Of a DNA stretch of 64,000 nt, positions 10,431 through 20,607 are shown in pieces; position 1 is the stretch's first letter; every line of letters starts with the position of its first letter. A program made the translations under genes and the position numbers. The notes under the pieces were generated by a model. It was not told the DNA's origin and ran no database searches. It saw only the letters and a program-made list of their open reading frames with translations. Origin of the DNA: Perilla frutescens (lineage: Eukaryota; Streptophyta; Magnoliopsida; Lamiales; Lamiaceae); contig BRKX01000006.1 of NCBI GenBank assembly GCA_026008535.1, forward strand, positions 39,172,664-39,236,663, written 5' to 3'.

Positions 10431-12916
10431 TAGGTACCCGCATGATATCGGGTCCTGAGAGTTTAATCAGGTGTTTTGGAATCCATATATGCCATGTTTT
10501 TGGCTTTTCATTTCCAAGAGCTTCTTCAGAATTGGATCTCTGGATATGCATTGGACTGCTTGTGACTCTTCTATTGAGACTCGAGTACAGTGATCTATAC
10601 CTCCGATGAGAATCAGGATAGTAGACTTCAACTAATATCCTCTCATCTTGTGACGTTAATGCTCCTTGTCTTGGCCAATTTCGTCTGACCTTTTGACTTT
10701 GAGCTTTTTAGCCTTTGTGATATGGCCAATTTGCAAACCAGTTGTAATGGGGATTGAATCTTGCTTCATCCCTTAAGTTTAGAAACTCATTGTACTGGGT
10801 TGCAAAGTCACTTGGAGGGAACACTTCCAGAGAGATTGAATTATGCTGTCTTGCATGATACAATCTCAAGTGTTCATTCCTTCTAGGATTTCAAGAACTC
10901 CCAGATTGAAATGTACTGGTTGAGTTTCTAGATCGTTGAACTGATGGCCTGCTTTGAGCTGATGCTCTTGTCTGAGCAACTGGCCTTGGGTGAGCTTCAG
11001 GTCTTGGTTGAACTAATGACCTGGAATAATGAGAAGGCTTTCGAGGAATTGGCCTCTGATGAGCTTTGGGATTTGATCTAGCAATAGATGTGGATTGCTG
11101 AGCTGATCGATGTTGAGCTGGTGGCTTTGATTGAGAACCAAGCCTTTGAAAGACTGACTGTCTTTGAGTTGCCCCTCTCGAATGATCAATCTGATCTCTG
11201 GGCTAAGTTTGAGGAGTTTCAAAGATGCCCTTACCTTTTGACTCCTCGACTGTGGGGGACTGAGCTGGTCTTGTGAATCCTCTCAGGACTCTAGATTCAC
11301 AGCTCTGTACAACTACCTTGCCCTTCTCTGCAGCAATGTACTTGCTATATCCCAGCCCTGGGCTCCCAGATTCAGTTCTCTGATGACTCAAGATTTCATC
11401 AAGAGCCTAGGATCCCTTCTTGAATTTGAGAGATAATTCCTCTCTTTCAAGAATTTTTTGCTTGAGCTGCTCATTCTCAGCTTCCAATTCTGCATTTCTC
11501 AGCCTTAGTTGATCCATTTCTATTGACTGAGCATCAAGACTTTTTAGTCTTTCATTTTCAGCACTAAGCTCAACAACTCTACTTCTTATCTCATCATTTT
11601 CACCCTTCAGTTCAATATGCATACTTGATACATAAGCTAATTGATCTTCTAGGATTTTTAACTATTCATCTAGTTCATTCCTAGAGATTGATGCTTCATG
11701 TATATGATAGAATGAGGTTATTAAGTCAACTTGACTAACCTCTTCTTCATTGTCGGCCATGAGGCACAGTAAAGCTTCATTATCGGAGTTGTAGCCGTCT
11801 GAATTGATTTCAGATGGGTAGTCTCAATCGTCAAGCACGACATTCTCAGAGTTTGCGATCATTGCTTTTCTTTTGAAGAAGCTTCTCCTCACTTTGGCCT
11901 TTTTGTCTTCATGAAGCTCTGGACACTCGTATCTATAGTGTCCTTGCTTGTGGGAATGAAAACATTCCTCTATGTTCCTATTTATCACCCTGAATTGTTC
12001 AGTTGGATGATCAGCTGGCTGCTGGTTCATCTCACCTTTAGCAGCTTCATCAGCTTGGGATTGAGCTGATTGTTGATCTCTGACTTTTCTTAGCTTTTCC
12101 GGCAATCTTATCATTGACTGGATTTGCTCATTCAAGTCTTCAGTCAGGATCTCCTTTTTATCGGTTGACTCTCTTCTTCGATCAGTCAGCGATCCCCCTG
12201 GATTCTCTCTGACAGACGAACCTCTTGGTCGGAAGTTGTTTCTTCCGCGGGCTTTTCTCAATCGACTCTCTTTCGATTCAGGCTGTACTCATGAGCTTTG
12301 AGAGATCCAAAAAACTCTCTAGGAGTAATGCTGTTCAAGTCTCTCGACTCTTTAGTAGCAATTACTTTCATATCCCACTCATCAGTGAGATTATTAAGAA
12401 CTTTCAAGTTCATCTCACTGTTAGGATAGTTTCTTCCCAGATTGTTCATCTCGCTTATGCTGCCAAGAAATCTTGTTTCTAGGCTCGAGATGCTTTCATC
12501 CGGCTGCATTTTGAAAGACTCATATTTATCAACTGTCAGCCGGAGCTTGTTTCCTTTGATGGCTTCGGACTCTTTGTATAGATCTGCAAGAAGGTCCCAA
12601 ATCTCCTTCGCTGTTCTGCAGTTCTTTGTGTCTTTCATGCGATCCTTATCTAGAGTTTGAAAAAGTGTTGCTCAAGCAACAAACTCTAGATTTTTCAACT
12701 TCTTCTCTTCACCCGTGAGAAGATGAGTTGGTTTTGGGATCATGGCCGGTTGCTTAACATCCATGATATGGGCTTTATTGTCCATCATTATGATGATTGA
12801 ATCGTCTTCAATCACCCCTACATATTCTCATAGATGGAGCATAGATGAGCTTTCATCCTTCTGCTCTAATTGTTGTAGTTCTCAACTGAAAAGAGAGGTA
12901 GCTTATGGTTTCCCAT
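10431..12916 (-). pseudogene. copia gag with coiled coil and degenerate zinc knuckle (B)
   Basis: Gag of element B. The start is chosen at the ATG at 12916 because it opens MGNHKLPLFSVENY, the standard copia N-terminus, also found in C. The UBN2-type capsid follows (KNCRTAKEIWDLLADLYKES, about 12630-12580). A zinc-knuckle-like motif lies at 11923-11964 and reads C-F-H-S-H-K-Q-G-H-x4-C, so the second Cys is Ser. A Leu/Glu heptad coiled coil lies at about 11600-11420, and a Ser/Gln-rich linker at 11220-10440. Frameshifts at about 12260, 11820 and 11400 break it. It is longer than typical copia gag, as in Sireviruses. Confidence 0.85.
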
Positions 12917-12990
12917 AGCTAAAACAGTTAGCACATATAAACAGATCTGATTCAAATGATCTGCAAAAATAGCTGATCCTTATAATCAAC

Positions 12991-13003
12991 TGCTCTGATA
13001 CCA
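12991..13003 (-). other. primer-binding site, initiator Met tRNA (B)
   Basis: The minus strand reads TGGTATCAGAGCA two bases inside the LTR end, a perfect match to the usual iMet-tRNA primer site of plant copia elements. Confidence 0.92.
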
Positions 13004-13005
13004 CT

Positions 13006-14751
13006 TGTTGGTCCCGGTGCGAGCCTTTGTCAGTTTAGAGGGGGTGAATAAACAGACTTCAAAAACATTCAAGACAGAATGCAGAATAGATGGGGCCCTG
13101 ACTCGCTTTTGTGATTTATCTGTGCTGACTGATCAGTTGAGAGAGACTGACAAAAGCTTAGCTGGTGAGCTGATCAGTTTGGAACTGATAGCTTGAAGAT
13201 GTGGCTGAAGCTTGTCAGTTCAGTCTGTGTGTATAAATGTGTGCAGTTGAATAACTTGCAAAACTATAAGATAGTAAGAACATCACACACAGAGCTTTAT
13301 AGAGGTTCAAAGCTTCTCGCTTCTACGTCCTTTCTTCCTTCCGTAGAAGGGCAATCCACTATGCAAGTGTAAAGTTACTTTATTACAATTACACAGTGAA
13401 GAAATCCTGTTGGACCTGAAAATGGCACCCTTCAAACTGAGCGCGGACTCCTTTCCAACTGTTGCTGTCTCGGAAGAAGGGACCCGTCGGTACACGCTCC
13501 TCCTCAACCGGTTTCTGGGTCGACAGGTCACACTTATCGGTCTCAACTGCTCGCTGAGACTTTAGGTGCTATTGCTCATCTTTACATGATTTTAGATCTC
13601 GCTCGATCTTCAAGAAGGCAGTCTTGAAACTGTTATCAACCTGGAATGCTCATTTCTCTTGAGCTGGGTGGTTGATCTTTAAGGGACAGAACTGAGAAGT
13701 TTTGCTCTTGCTGGAATTCTGCGTCAGCTTAGCAGCTTGTTTTGAACTTGAAGCACGCCTTCTCAGTTTAAGACTTTTCGCACGTTGAGAATCTTGAGCT
13801 TTGAGTTGTAGAGAGAGAGAAAGAAATAGCTCGTTTTCTGCACAAATAGCAACGTTAGATTGACGAAAGTCTTCGTGGCCAAAATTGATTTCACCCTCTA
13901 TAAATAGATGATTGAATTTTGACCGTTATGGTTGGTGATGTTTAGAGATCACCGGTGGCATTTTTAATGGCTGTAGCCGTTTGAAACTTCTTTTAATGAA
14001 CTAGTCGTTTTGACTTTTAAATTTCTCTGCTCTAAGATCATCAGGATATTTTAAAGATTTCTTGTTGAGATCTTGATTAACTACTTGTTAGTAAGAGCAG
14101 GCGATTCGGCTATCAGTTCTTGGATATTCAGTTGATGGGCTCTCAACTGTCTCGGCTTTTCGCTCTGAGATAGTCCAGTTGGCAGATCTTCAGCTGCCTT
14201 GAGCTTCTTTCATGATATAGTCTAGTTCGGCTGACTCATCGGTTGAGCTTAAGAGCTTTCATTTCTAGACTTATCAGTTGGCTACTTGCTTGAGCTTTTG
14301 CTCTCTAACTAAACTAAGGTCAGTTGAATAAAGACTCAAAGCATTTAGAGCTGTTTTACCAGTAAACTGATCTTTGATCAGTTTAGGGCCAACTCTGACT
14401 AATCTCTTGATTGGATCAGTTTTAGCTTTCAAGCTGACTCTGTTCATCAGTCTATCCTGGCTTTTTGCTAAGACTGTTGACTAACTCATCCGAGGATACC
14501 TACCAGTCTTCAAAGTTCTCTTCCCCCTTTACAGCTTATCTCAAGCTTTGAAGAGTTTACTCTGACTGGTCTGATCAGGTAACCTGTAAGTTGGTTGACC
14601 ATGCTTCTTAATAGCTGTCTCTCATATCTGCTCGAAGTCTTACTTGGTCATTGTTATTGATTTCCAGCTTATCATATCCTGCAGTTTTTCATTAAATCAT
14701 CACACATATTTTGACATCTCATCAAAACAATCAATTGGGATTTTCCCAACA
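13006..14751 (-). repeat. 5' LTR of Sirevirus B (1746 bp)
   Basis: The minus strand starts TGTTGGGAAAATCCC and ends GGGACCAACA next to the primer site. The ends are short inverted repeats around GGGA. A TATA-like block (CTATAAATAG on plus) lies at 13898-13907, at a position matching that of LTR C. The sequence is rich in CAGTTG/CAACTG words. The 5 bp outside is ATTTT. No partner 3' LTR lies in the window. Confidence 0.9.
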
Positions 14752-14997
14752 ATTTTCCGAACAGGTCGGATTTGATCATTTGTATTTTTTAGGTGATTTT
14801 GAGGTGAAATTCAATGGAATCACTAACATTTTAAAATCTATGGAGTTTTGAATACATCTGGATTTTTTACGATATTTTAAAATCTGTGTTGAATACCTCT
14901 GAATTTTTTAAACTTTTAAAAGTTTAAATTGAATACACTCGAATTTTAAAAATCTAAAAAAATCCTACAAACTCTCTATCTAATACATCCCCTTAGA
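14752..14997. repeat. truncated MITE-like sequence
   Basis: AT-rich segment in which TTTTAAAATCTRTG followed by a GAATAC word recurs two to three times. It ends with TAATACATCCCCTTAG, resembling the terminus of common non-autonomous hAT or Harbinger-type elements (GGGGATGTATTA on the other strand). The left end is cut by the LTR of B. The family is a guess. Confidence 0.4.
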
Positions 14998-16074
14998 CTC
15001 CTAGTAATGTAATGCTGGGTAACCTATTCAAAGGTCAAAGCCGTAATGCAAAATTAAGGCGACGTGGATAGCTTGTGAAATGTGAACCTACTTTACTTCA
15101 ATTTTAAGTCTGGGGACCAAGGTAAAAAGACATAAATGTAAATATTCTAAATATAAGTATTTATGCAAGTAATTATTATTGTAAATCAAGACAATCGCGT
15201 TGCATTTATATTACAAAGTACTAACGAAAGTGTTCAAATCATGTGTATTAAATAATATTTCTAGGTACGTATATCAGTACATGACCCAAGTACACGTGAT
15301 AATGAGAAAATTAATATTTCTTCGAAAAATGCAATTTGTACTACAAAATGTGAAGGGAAAGAATAATTGACAAGAATATACTACTCTGCTATGATGAAGC
15401 AGACGCGGAATCTATGTTCATCTTTTATTTCCTTATTTTTATTTTTCTTTAAAGAAGTGAACAAAATTTATTTCTATGAGTCCATTGACATTAATGATTG
15501 TTTTGCTTAATAATGAAAGAATGCCGGCTTCCATAATTATATAATTATTCCGGTGGAATATTGGTTGAAAACCACCTCAAAGAGTGTTTCTAAATAAACA
15601 ATTAATTTTTCTTTAAACGCCACTTTTATTTTATACATTACACATCATTTTTATTTTTTCACATCTTTTTTGTACACATCAGAATAAGTATTATCTTTAC
15701 TCTACTTTAAAATCATATTTTTAAAATAAATTAAAAAATCAATTCAAAAGTAATAAAAAAAATATTTTCCCCTTCGTCCCCCAAACTTTCACCGCCTCCC
15801 CTTCTTCTTCCCCAACCTTCCCCTTCCCCTCCGCCAACCTAGCGACGCAACAAATACGATCTCCGCACTTTTACACACAATTTCAGTGCAACTAAAGCGA
15901 CAAACAAAAGCATACACACAAATCAATACTAGATTTGAAAAAAAATAGTTCCTCTTCCTAAAAAAAATCTCTCTGACTCTCTCGCCTAAAACTAGGTTGG
16001 AAAATCTCAGTTCGTATATCTTCAATGGATAAGATATGGTTCGAAAATATATTTTTTGAATCCCTTCACTTTAG
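14998..16074. other. unassigned AT-rich DNA
   Basis: About 1.1 kb between the MITE-like fragment and the hAT remnant. It has a pyrimidine-rich patch at 15770-15840, short ORFs without family features, and no recognisable terminal repeats. Nothing further was seen. Confidence 0.5.
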
Positions 16075-16885
16075 TTCGAACAAAAGCCAGAACGTGGGGC
16101 TGTCTCAATTATTTTGTAGGCTCTATGTAAATAATAAAAATTAGGCCCTAAAATGAAAAAAATGTTAGTTCCATGAAACGCTAAATTATGTTTACCTAAA
16201 TTTTTTATCATTGAAATAATTCTTAGCAAAACTGATTTCCAGTGATCTTTTTCATTATCTATTTCTCTTTGAGTCACTTTATCAATAATTTGATTATTGT
16301 GAAACCTTAAACGTAAATCATACCAAGTGGTCATATTTTTCACATGGTTCATACTTGTCTCATATTCTCTAAATCTTAAGCCAATGGTGCCTAACCCATA
16401 AAACCTTCATTTGCTAAGGAACCTTTACCATGTCCATTTTTAATTACAACAAAAATAAAAGACTATATTAAACTCTTTCGAATAAACAAGTCATTCTCCA
16501 TCAACTCTTTCTCTATTTGATAAAACTCTAGTATACAAGTTAACATTAAATCGCATAGGAATTTGGTTTTTGGACCTTTTACAATAGTTAAATCTCTTTT
16601 AGGACTCTTTTTCACTAATAAATCATTCATTTTAGCATCAGGACCATCCCACTTTCTTGGATCATATATATCAATGTAACTATCCTCTATATTTTCCTCA
16701 TTTTCCACATTTTCATTCTAATTCTCTATAGTAATTACATTTTCAGCACTCATATTTTCCACATTCTCATTCTGATTTTTGACATAAACATTATCATTCT
16801 CATTTTCAGCATTATTATCATTCTCATTTGGTAGAAATGACCAAATTGTCTAGACTGAGTCTGGGAATTTTTCAATATTCATTTT
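16075..16885 (-). pseudogene. hAT-type transposase fragment (TTF / ZMYM1-like)
   Basis: Remnant of the hAT-related protein family annotated in plants as zinc finger MYM-type 1-like (TTF domain followed by DUF4371). It begins with an Asn/Glu-rich low-complexity stretch (about 16850-16690). Then comes YIDIYDPRKWDG with KRDLTIVKGPK, the start of the TTF domain. After frameshifts, HVKNMTTWYDLRLRF and KVTQREIDNEKDHW follow (16340-16240), the stretch leading into DUF4371 with LGKHNLAFHGTN. The Cys/His-rich TTF core and the catalytic RNase H-like and dimerisation domains are missing. It adjoins the truncated gag of Sirevirus C. Confidence 0.75.
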
Positions 16886-18618
16886 CCTTTGTTTGACTCA
16901 GCTGGCTGATTCTGAGATCTCGTGAACCCTTTTAGGATTCCCTTATCACTGGGTTGAGCAACTGCTTTTCCCTTTTATAGGACAGTGAACTTGCTATATC
17001 CTAGCCCTTAGTTGCCAGTTCCAGTTCTTTGATGATTGAGTATTTCATCTAGAGTCTGAGATCCCTTTTTGAACTTTAGGTTTACCTTTTCTTTTTCAAG
17101 GATCTCTTGCTTGAGTTTTTGATTTTCTTCCTCTAGATCAGCAGTTTTCAGTTTCAATTTTTCAAATTCTATAAACTGAGATTCAAGATAATTTAATCTT
17201 TCATGATCAATGCTCAGTTTCCTGACCTTGTTTCTCAGTTCATCATTTTCATCTTTCAGTTCAACATGCAAACATGAGATTGAAGCTAATTGGTCTTCTA
17301 GCATCATAAGTTTCACGTCAAGTTCATTACTAGAGACAGTTGCTTCATTTATATGATAAAAAGAAGTTTGAGAGTCAGATGTACTGACCTCTTCATCATG
17401 GTCAGCCATGAGGCAGAATAATGCTTCATCATCATCTGAGCTGTAGCCGTCAGAATCAATTCCAGAAGGATACTCTGAATCATCCAGCACAGCATTCTCG
17501 AGACTTGCGACCATTGCTTTTCTTTTGAAAAAGCTTCTTTTTACCTTGGCTTTCTTGTCTTCGGGGAGTTCTGGACATTCAAACCTGTAATGTCCTTGTT
17601 TATGATAATCAAAACACTCTCCAAGATTGCGATTGCCACTCCTGAATGGTTCCGCTGGCCGTTCAGCTGGTTGGTAAGCTTTTTCAACTTTTGGGATTTC
17701 ATCAGTCTGAGGTGAAATTGATTGTTTATCCCAAGCTCTCTTCAACTTTTCTAGCAACTTGGTAACTGATTGGATCTGATCATTAATGTCATCAGTTAGA
17801 TTCTTCTTCTTTTCAGTTGCCTCCCCTTTTCATTCAGTTGAAGATCCGCCTTGGTTTTCTTTGGCTGGTGAGCTCCTAGGTCAGAAGTTATTTCTTCCTC
17901 GAGCGTCTCTAAACCTGGTCCTTTCACCATAGAAAGCTGCGTCTTGAGCTGATGATGTCGACGCTTCTCTTTTTCGGTTTAGACTGTACTCATGAGCTTT
18001 AAGAGAACGAAATAGTTCCCTTGGAGTGATGTTGTTTAGGTTTCTTGACTCCTTTATAGCTATCACTTTCATATCCCATTCGTCAGTGAGATTATCCAGT
18101 ATTTTGGAATTCATCTCTGAATTGGGATAACTTCTCCCGAGGTTGTTCATCTCACTGATGATGCCTAGAAATCTAGCTTCAAGGCTTGAGATGGACTCTT
18201 CTGCCTTCATTTTGAAGGATTCATACCTGTCAACTGCCAGTTGGAGCTTGTTTCCTTTTATGGCTTCGGACTCTCTGTAAAGATCTGCTAGTAGGTCCCA
18301 TATCTCTTTGGTAGTTGTGCAGTTCTTTGTATCCTTCATACGATCTTCATCTAGAGTTTGGAATAATACAGCTTGAGTAACGAACTCTAGATTCTTCAAC
18401 TTCTTCTCTTCATTGGTGAGAAGATTAGTTGGCTTCGGGATCCTTGCCGACTGATTGATATCAACTATGTGAGCATCATTGTCCATCATGATGATGATTG
18501 GACCTTCTTCAATGACTTCCCACATATTCTCATGAATTGAGCAGAGATGCATCTTCATTCTCCTGCTCCAGTTATCATAGTTCTCAACTGAAAACAAAGG
18601 TAGCTTATAGTTTCCCAT
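16886..18618 (-). pseudogene. copia gag (Sirevirus C)
   Basis: Gag of element C. The start is chosen at the ATG at 18618 because it opens MGNYKLPLFSVENYDNWSRR; the open frame upstream runs through the primer site and is not coding. The UBN2 capsid follows at about 18500-18000. A knuckle-like motif at 17575-17616 reads C-F-D-Y-H-K-Q-G-H-x4-C with Tyr in place of the second Cys. An acidic segment and a Leu-rich coiled coil lie at about 17250-17080. A frameshift near 17760-17880 splits the two halves. The element stops abruptly near 16885, where the hAT fragment begins, so protease, integrase, RT and 3' LTR are absent. Confidence 0.87.
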
Positions 18619-18690
18619 AGCTGGAATGTTAGCACAGATAAGTAGATCTGATTCAGTTGATCTGCAGAAACGGCTGATCCTTAGAATCAA

Positions 18691-18704
18691 CCGCTCTGAT
18701 ACCA
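18691..18704 (-). other. primer-binding site, initiator Met tRNA (C)
   Basis: The minus strand TGGTATCAGAGCGG lies two bases from the LTR C end; it is a canonical iMet-tRNA site. Confidence 0.92.
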
Positions 18705-19454
18705 CTTGTTGGTCCCGGGCATGTCGGTATCAGTTTAGAGGGGGGGTGAATAAACTGATTCAAAAACTTTTACTTTAGATGCGGAATAACAGGGCCCTTT
18801 GACTCGCTTGATGAAACTTATCTATGCACGAACTTGATAATCAGTTAAGACAGTTTGAGTGCAGCTTGTGTGATATTGTATGCAGTTCAGAGATATGCAA
18901 TGATCAGTATAGTACAGTACACAAGCAATTTATAAAGGTTCGAAGTTTCAAACTTCTACGTCCTCTCTTCCTTCCGCAGAAGGGCAACTTCACTATATAA
19001 CTTGAGTTTCTTTACAAATTACACAATGAAGGATAGTTGGCTGAATCTGGTAACTGCTCACTACTTCAGCTGGTCGACGGCTCATACTTGAAGTCCCTAA
19101 CTGCTCGCTAGGAAGACAGGTGCTATTGTCGTCTTTACCAGGTTTTAGATCTCTTTCGATCTTCAAGAGGTGAGTCTTGAACAGGGGGTATCAACTGATG
19201 TGCTCCTTTGATTGAGCTAAGTAGTTGATCGTTAAATAGCTGAAACTGAGAAGGCTGCCCTGGCTGGATCGTCAACAGCTCGTAGGGTATCTTGATTCAA
19301 TGAATTCTTCTTTTCAGTTTGACTTTTGTAGTTTCTATCAAATGTTGCACTTGAGCTTGGGTGGGAGGGAGAAAGAAAAGCTCTTTGCTAGTATATGCGA
19401 AGGTTGGCAAGAAGTTGTGGTTGCGAAGAGTGTTTAAAACTCTGATTCACCCAT

Positions 19455-19463
19455 CTTTTATAG
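19455..19463 (-). promoter_or_regulatory. TATA box of LTR C
   Basis: CTATAAAAG on the minus strand, about 1.14 kb from the LTR start and 750 bp from its end, where a U3/R boundary is expected in a long Sirevirus LTR. LTR B has a TATA-like block in the same relative context. Confidence 0.55.
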
Positions 19464-19743
19464 AGGAGTGATTTTTTGACCGTTGAGTTCCATTGTCCAT
19501 TGATCAGTGGCTCTGTTGGCTCATCAATGGCAGGTGGTCTTAAATGATCGCTTGGATCATTTGGTTGAAGTAGCCATTACTCTGCCAATCGATCTTCATT
19601 AAGTTCCAGGATCTTTGAAGGAGCATTTATTCCAAGATACGCTGATTTAAGCAATACATTCCAGGAGTCTTCTTGCTTCAGCTCTCTTGGTAGTTTGGAA
19701 TTTCAATTGGCAGTTTTGGATTTCTCAGCTCAGTTAGGTTATC

Positions 19744-20281
19744 GTCCCAGCTGGCAGTTCTGCGCTTATCAGCTGAGTCTGGCTATTGCTCCAGTTGGCA
19801 GTTCTGAGCTTGTGAGCTGAGTCTGGCTATCGCTCCAGTTGGCAGTTCTGAGCTTATCAGCTGAGTCCGGCTATCGCTCCAGTTGACAATTCTGATCTTA
19901 TCAACTGAGTCTGGCTCTTGCTCCAGTTGGTAATTCTGAGCTTATCAGCTGAGTCCGGCTATCGCTCCAGTTGGCAGTTCTGAGCTTATCAGCTGGGATT
20001 GGCCATCGCTCCAGTTGGTAGTTCTGAGCTTATCAGGTGAGTCCGGCTATCGCTCCAGTTGACAATTCTGAGCTTATCAGCCGAGTCCGGCTATCGCTCC
20101 AGTTGGCAGTTCTGAGCTTATCAGCTGAGTCCGGCTATCGCTCCAGTTGGCAGTTCTGAGCTTATCAGCTGAGTCCGGCTATCGCTCCAGTTGGTAGTTC
20201 TGAGCTTATCAGCTGAGATTGTCCATCGCTCCAGTTGGCAGTTCTGGGCTTATCAGCTGAGATTGGCTATCACTCCAGTTG
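19744..20281 (-). repeat. 44-bp tandem array, about 12 copies, in LTR C
   Basis: Twelve full copies and a partial thirteenth of a 44-bp unit built around CTCCAGTTGGCAGTTCTG, TTATCAGCTGAGTC and CGGCTATC. Copies differ by a few bases. Each unit carries CCAGTTGG, so the CAGTTG/CAACTG core recurs every 44 bp. The array lies in U3, roughly 280 bp upstream of the TATA box in the transcribed direction, so it could act as an enhancer; that is inference. Confidence 0.93.
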
Positions 20282-20607
20282 GATAATGTCAGTTTCAAGC
20301 TTAAACTGATGCTTTATCAGATTCTTCAGTCAACTCTTTTCTCCTTCAGCTCAGCTGACTTGGTTGTCAGCTTGTTTTGACTGGTATGATTCCTCAGCTT
20401 AGTTGAACTTGGACTGGATGTCGTGTCTTTCAACTTGTGGGCCATTCTTCAGATCGGTTGACTTTGACTCTTCTTGAGTTCTCTTTTTGATGATGCCCTG
20501 GCTGGTCAGCTTCGATCTACAGCTTGAACTTTGGTCAGTTTTTCATAAATAATTTTGACATGTCATCAAAACTTGATCTAGGGGTTCCTTGATAGTTTTT
20601 CCTAACA

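Larger units (their letters stand above)
4699..14751 (-). mobile_element. Ty1/copia Sirevirus-like element B
   Basis: Minus-strand copia element with 5' LTR (13006-14751), iMet primer site, gag, protease, integrase, RT and RNase H in copia order. A gypsy solo LTR splits it within RNase H (5112-7521). No 3' LTR is found below 4699; the sequence runs into fragment A. LTR start TGTTGGGAAAA, the iMet site, the long LTR and the large gag with coiled-coil linker favour the SIRE/Sirevirus lineage. Several stops and a lost integrase catalytic residue make it non-autonomous. Confidence 0.85.
18707..20607 (-). repeat. 5' LTR of Sirevirus C (1901 bp)
   Basis: The minus strand starts TGTTAGGAAAAACTA and ends GGGACCAACA, sharing the 3' terminus with LTR B. 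It contains a TATA box at 19455-19463 and, upstream of it, a 44-bp tandem array (19744-20281). The 5 bp outside is CCTAT. It was inserted into an older gypsy LTR (20608-22555). Confidence 0.9.

Noticed and set aside
18619..18705. Extended gag N-terminus for Sirevirus C from an upstream Met
   Set aside because: It would translate the primer-binding site and leader. MGNYKLPLF at 18618 matches the family start and element B.
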